This document shows, piece after piece, positions 63,267 through 64,000 of a stretch of DNA of 64,000 nucleotides. Location: positions 806,001 to 870,000 of the forward strand of contig NZ_KB894093.1 of NCBI RefSeq assembly GCF_000374305.1. Reading direction: 5' to 3'. The notes under the pieces are model-generated. The model worked only from the letters and a program-made list of their open reading frames with translations. It did no database searches and had not been told where the DNA came from. The stretch is from Actinomadura flavalba DSM 45200. Its GTDB lineage: Bacteria > Actinomycetota > Actinomycetes > Streptosporangiales > Streptosporangiaceae. Both the position numbers and the translations under genes were made by a program. Position 1 is the first letter of the stretch. The number at the start of each line of letters is the position of its first letter.

Positions 63267-64000
63267 TCAGGCGCCGTCGGCGGCACGGCGGATCAGTTCC
63301 TCGACGCTCATCGCGTCGAAGTCGGGGCCGGCCTCCGCGTCCGGCGCGGGCTCCTCGCCGGGGAACAGCTCGGCGTGCAGGTGGTCGGCGAGCGCCGCCG
63401 GGGACGGGTGGTCGAACACGAGCGTCGCGGGGAGCCGCAGCCCCGACGCCCGGTTGAGCCGGTTGCGCAGCTCGACGGCCGTCAGCGAGTCGAAGCCGAG
63501 GTCCTTGAACGCGCGGCGCGCGTCCAGCGACCCCGTCCCGTCGTGCCCGAGCGTCGTGCGGGCCTCGGCGCGGACGACGTCCAGGAGCGCGGCGCGGCGG
63601 TCCGCGGCGGGCAGCGCCGCGAGCCGCCGGCCGAGCGGCTCGCCGTCCGCCGGGCGTTCCCGCGCGGCGGACGCCCGCCGCGCGGGCGCTCCGGCCAGGC
63701 CCCGGTACAGCGGCGGCAGGTCGTCCCCGGCGAGCGCGGCCAGGTCCAGCCGCACCGGCGCCACGACGGCCTCGCCGGTGCGCAGGGCGGCGTCGAACAG
63801 CTCCCGCCCAAGCTCCGGCGTGATCATCGCCAGGCCGGAGCCGCGGGCCAGCCGCCGCAGCGCGGTCGCGCCCAGCGCGGCCTCCATGCCGCCGCCCGCC
63901 CACAGGCCCCACGCCAGCGACGTCGCCGGCAGGCCGCGTCCGGCGCGGTACCGGGCGAGGGCGTCCAGGAACCGGTTCGCCGCCGCGTAGTTGGCCTGCC
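63267..64000 (-). CDS. Type I modular PKS, C-terminal end: KR-ACP (partial)
   Basis: The 5' part lies beyond the right edge. The visible 244 residues start in the KR active site ([19 protein letters not shown]) with intact Tyr and Asn, then AWGLWAGG, a linker, and an ACP with Ser in [15 protein letters not shown]. The C-terminus ([18 protein letters not shown]) is a class I docking tail expected to bind the KENARLK docking helix of the next PKS protein. Gap to the next gene is 26 bp. The upstream domains and number of modules cannot be seen. Confidence 0.92.
   Translation of the reverse strand, partial: QANYAAANRFLDALARYRAGRGLPATSLAWGLWAGGGMEAALGATALRRLARGSGLAMITPELGRELFDAALRTGEAVVAPVRLDLAALAGDDLPPLYRGLAGAPARRASAARERPADGEPLGRRLAALPAADRRAALLDVVRAEARTTLGHDGTGSLDARRAFKDLGFDSLTAVELRNRLNRASGLRLPATLVFDHPSPAALADHLHAELFPGEEPAPDAEAGPDFDAMSVEELIRRAADGA

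Noticed and set aside
1-64000. CRISPR array
   Set aside because: No run of regularly spaced identical 20-40-bp repeats with unique spacers and no cas gene seen.

Overview
The window is one contiguous piece of a very GC-rich actinomycete chromosome. Strong third-position GC, GTG and TTG starts, GTGA/ATGA gene overlaps, LAL-type LuxR regulators, a DivIVA-like polarity protein and an acyl-CoA carboxylase epsilon subunit all point that way. I infer a filamentous member of the Streptosporangiales (an Actinomadura-like genus) but cannot prove the genus from the sequence.

Positions 1 to about 22,900 look like core or near-core chromosome. In order they hold: a phosphate-uptake pair (PiT-like permease N-terminus and DUF47/PhoU-like partner); a tandem AAA ATPase with a gamma-carbonic anhydrase; a DivIVA/coiled-coil protein; peptide deformylase; ArfB-type rescue hydrolase; an MpaB-family oxygenase; an OmpR-type two-component system with candidate autoregulatory boxes; a secreted propeller-like protein; a beta-oxidation pair (SDR and enoyl-CoA hydratase); a secreted GH1 glucosidase; a secreted NlpC/P60 hydrolase with a long structured leader and a perfect CRP site; an Old Yellow Enzyme divergent from a LAL regulator; and a dienelactone hydrolase. 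A tRNA-Lys(UUU) gene closes this part.

From 23,060 to about 25,350 the composition drops and small minus-strand genes appear: a lipoprotein, a decayed polymorphic-toxin tail with a HINT domain, an S1-like putative immunity gene whose start overlaps the toxin stop, and an unknown ORF. This looks like an eroded island beside the tRNA. It is followed by a tight five-gene operon (25,350-31,913): tryptophan-2,3-dioxygenase-like enzyme with an N-terminal DUF6875-like domain, GSA-aminomutase-like class III aminotransferase, amidase, arylamine N-acetyltransferase, and class I/II aminotransferase. A small beta-rich protein lies opposite. This operon is the best candidate here for an undescribed (probably tryptophan/kynurenine-derived) pathway. 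I do not recognise it as a known cluster.

Positions 32,700-40,930 carry single genes: phospholipase D-like protein, secreted HNH nuclease, MFS exporter, acyl-ACP desaturase, GH25 lysozyme, and a saccharopine-dehydrogenase-like reductase divergent from an AraC regulator.

From 40,950 to the right edge lies the 3' part of a modular type I polyketide gene cluster. Three PKS genes run leftward: a truncated module with KR-ACP; KS-AT-ACP; and KS-AT-KR(degenerate)-ACP-TE. They are followed by an FAD monooxygenase, acyl-CoA carboxylase beta and epsilon subunits, an acyl-CoA dehydrogenase homologue and two P450s with unusual I-helices. Next to these are an HxlR regulator divergent from an MFS exporter, an SDR, an ABM-type monooxygenase and a LAL regulator. 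The docking domains fit the gene order. The TE makes the 54,782-59,947 gene the terminal PKS subunit. The carboxylase subunits probably supply extender units, the oxygenases tailor the released chain, and the MFS protein exports it.
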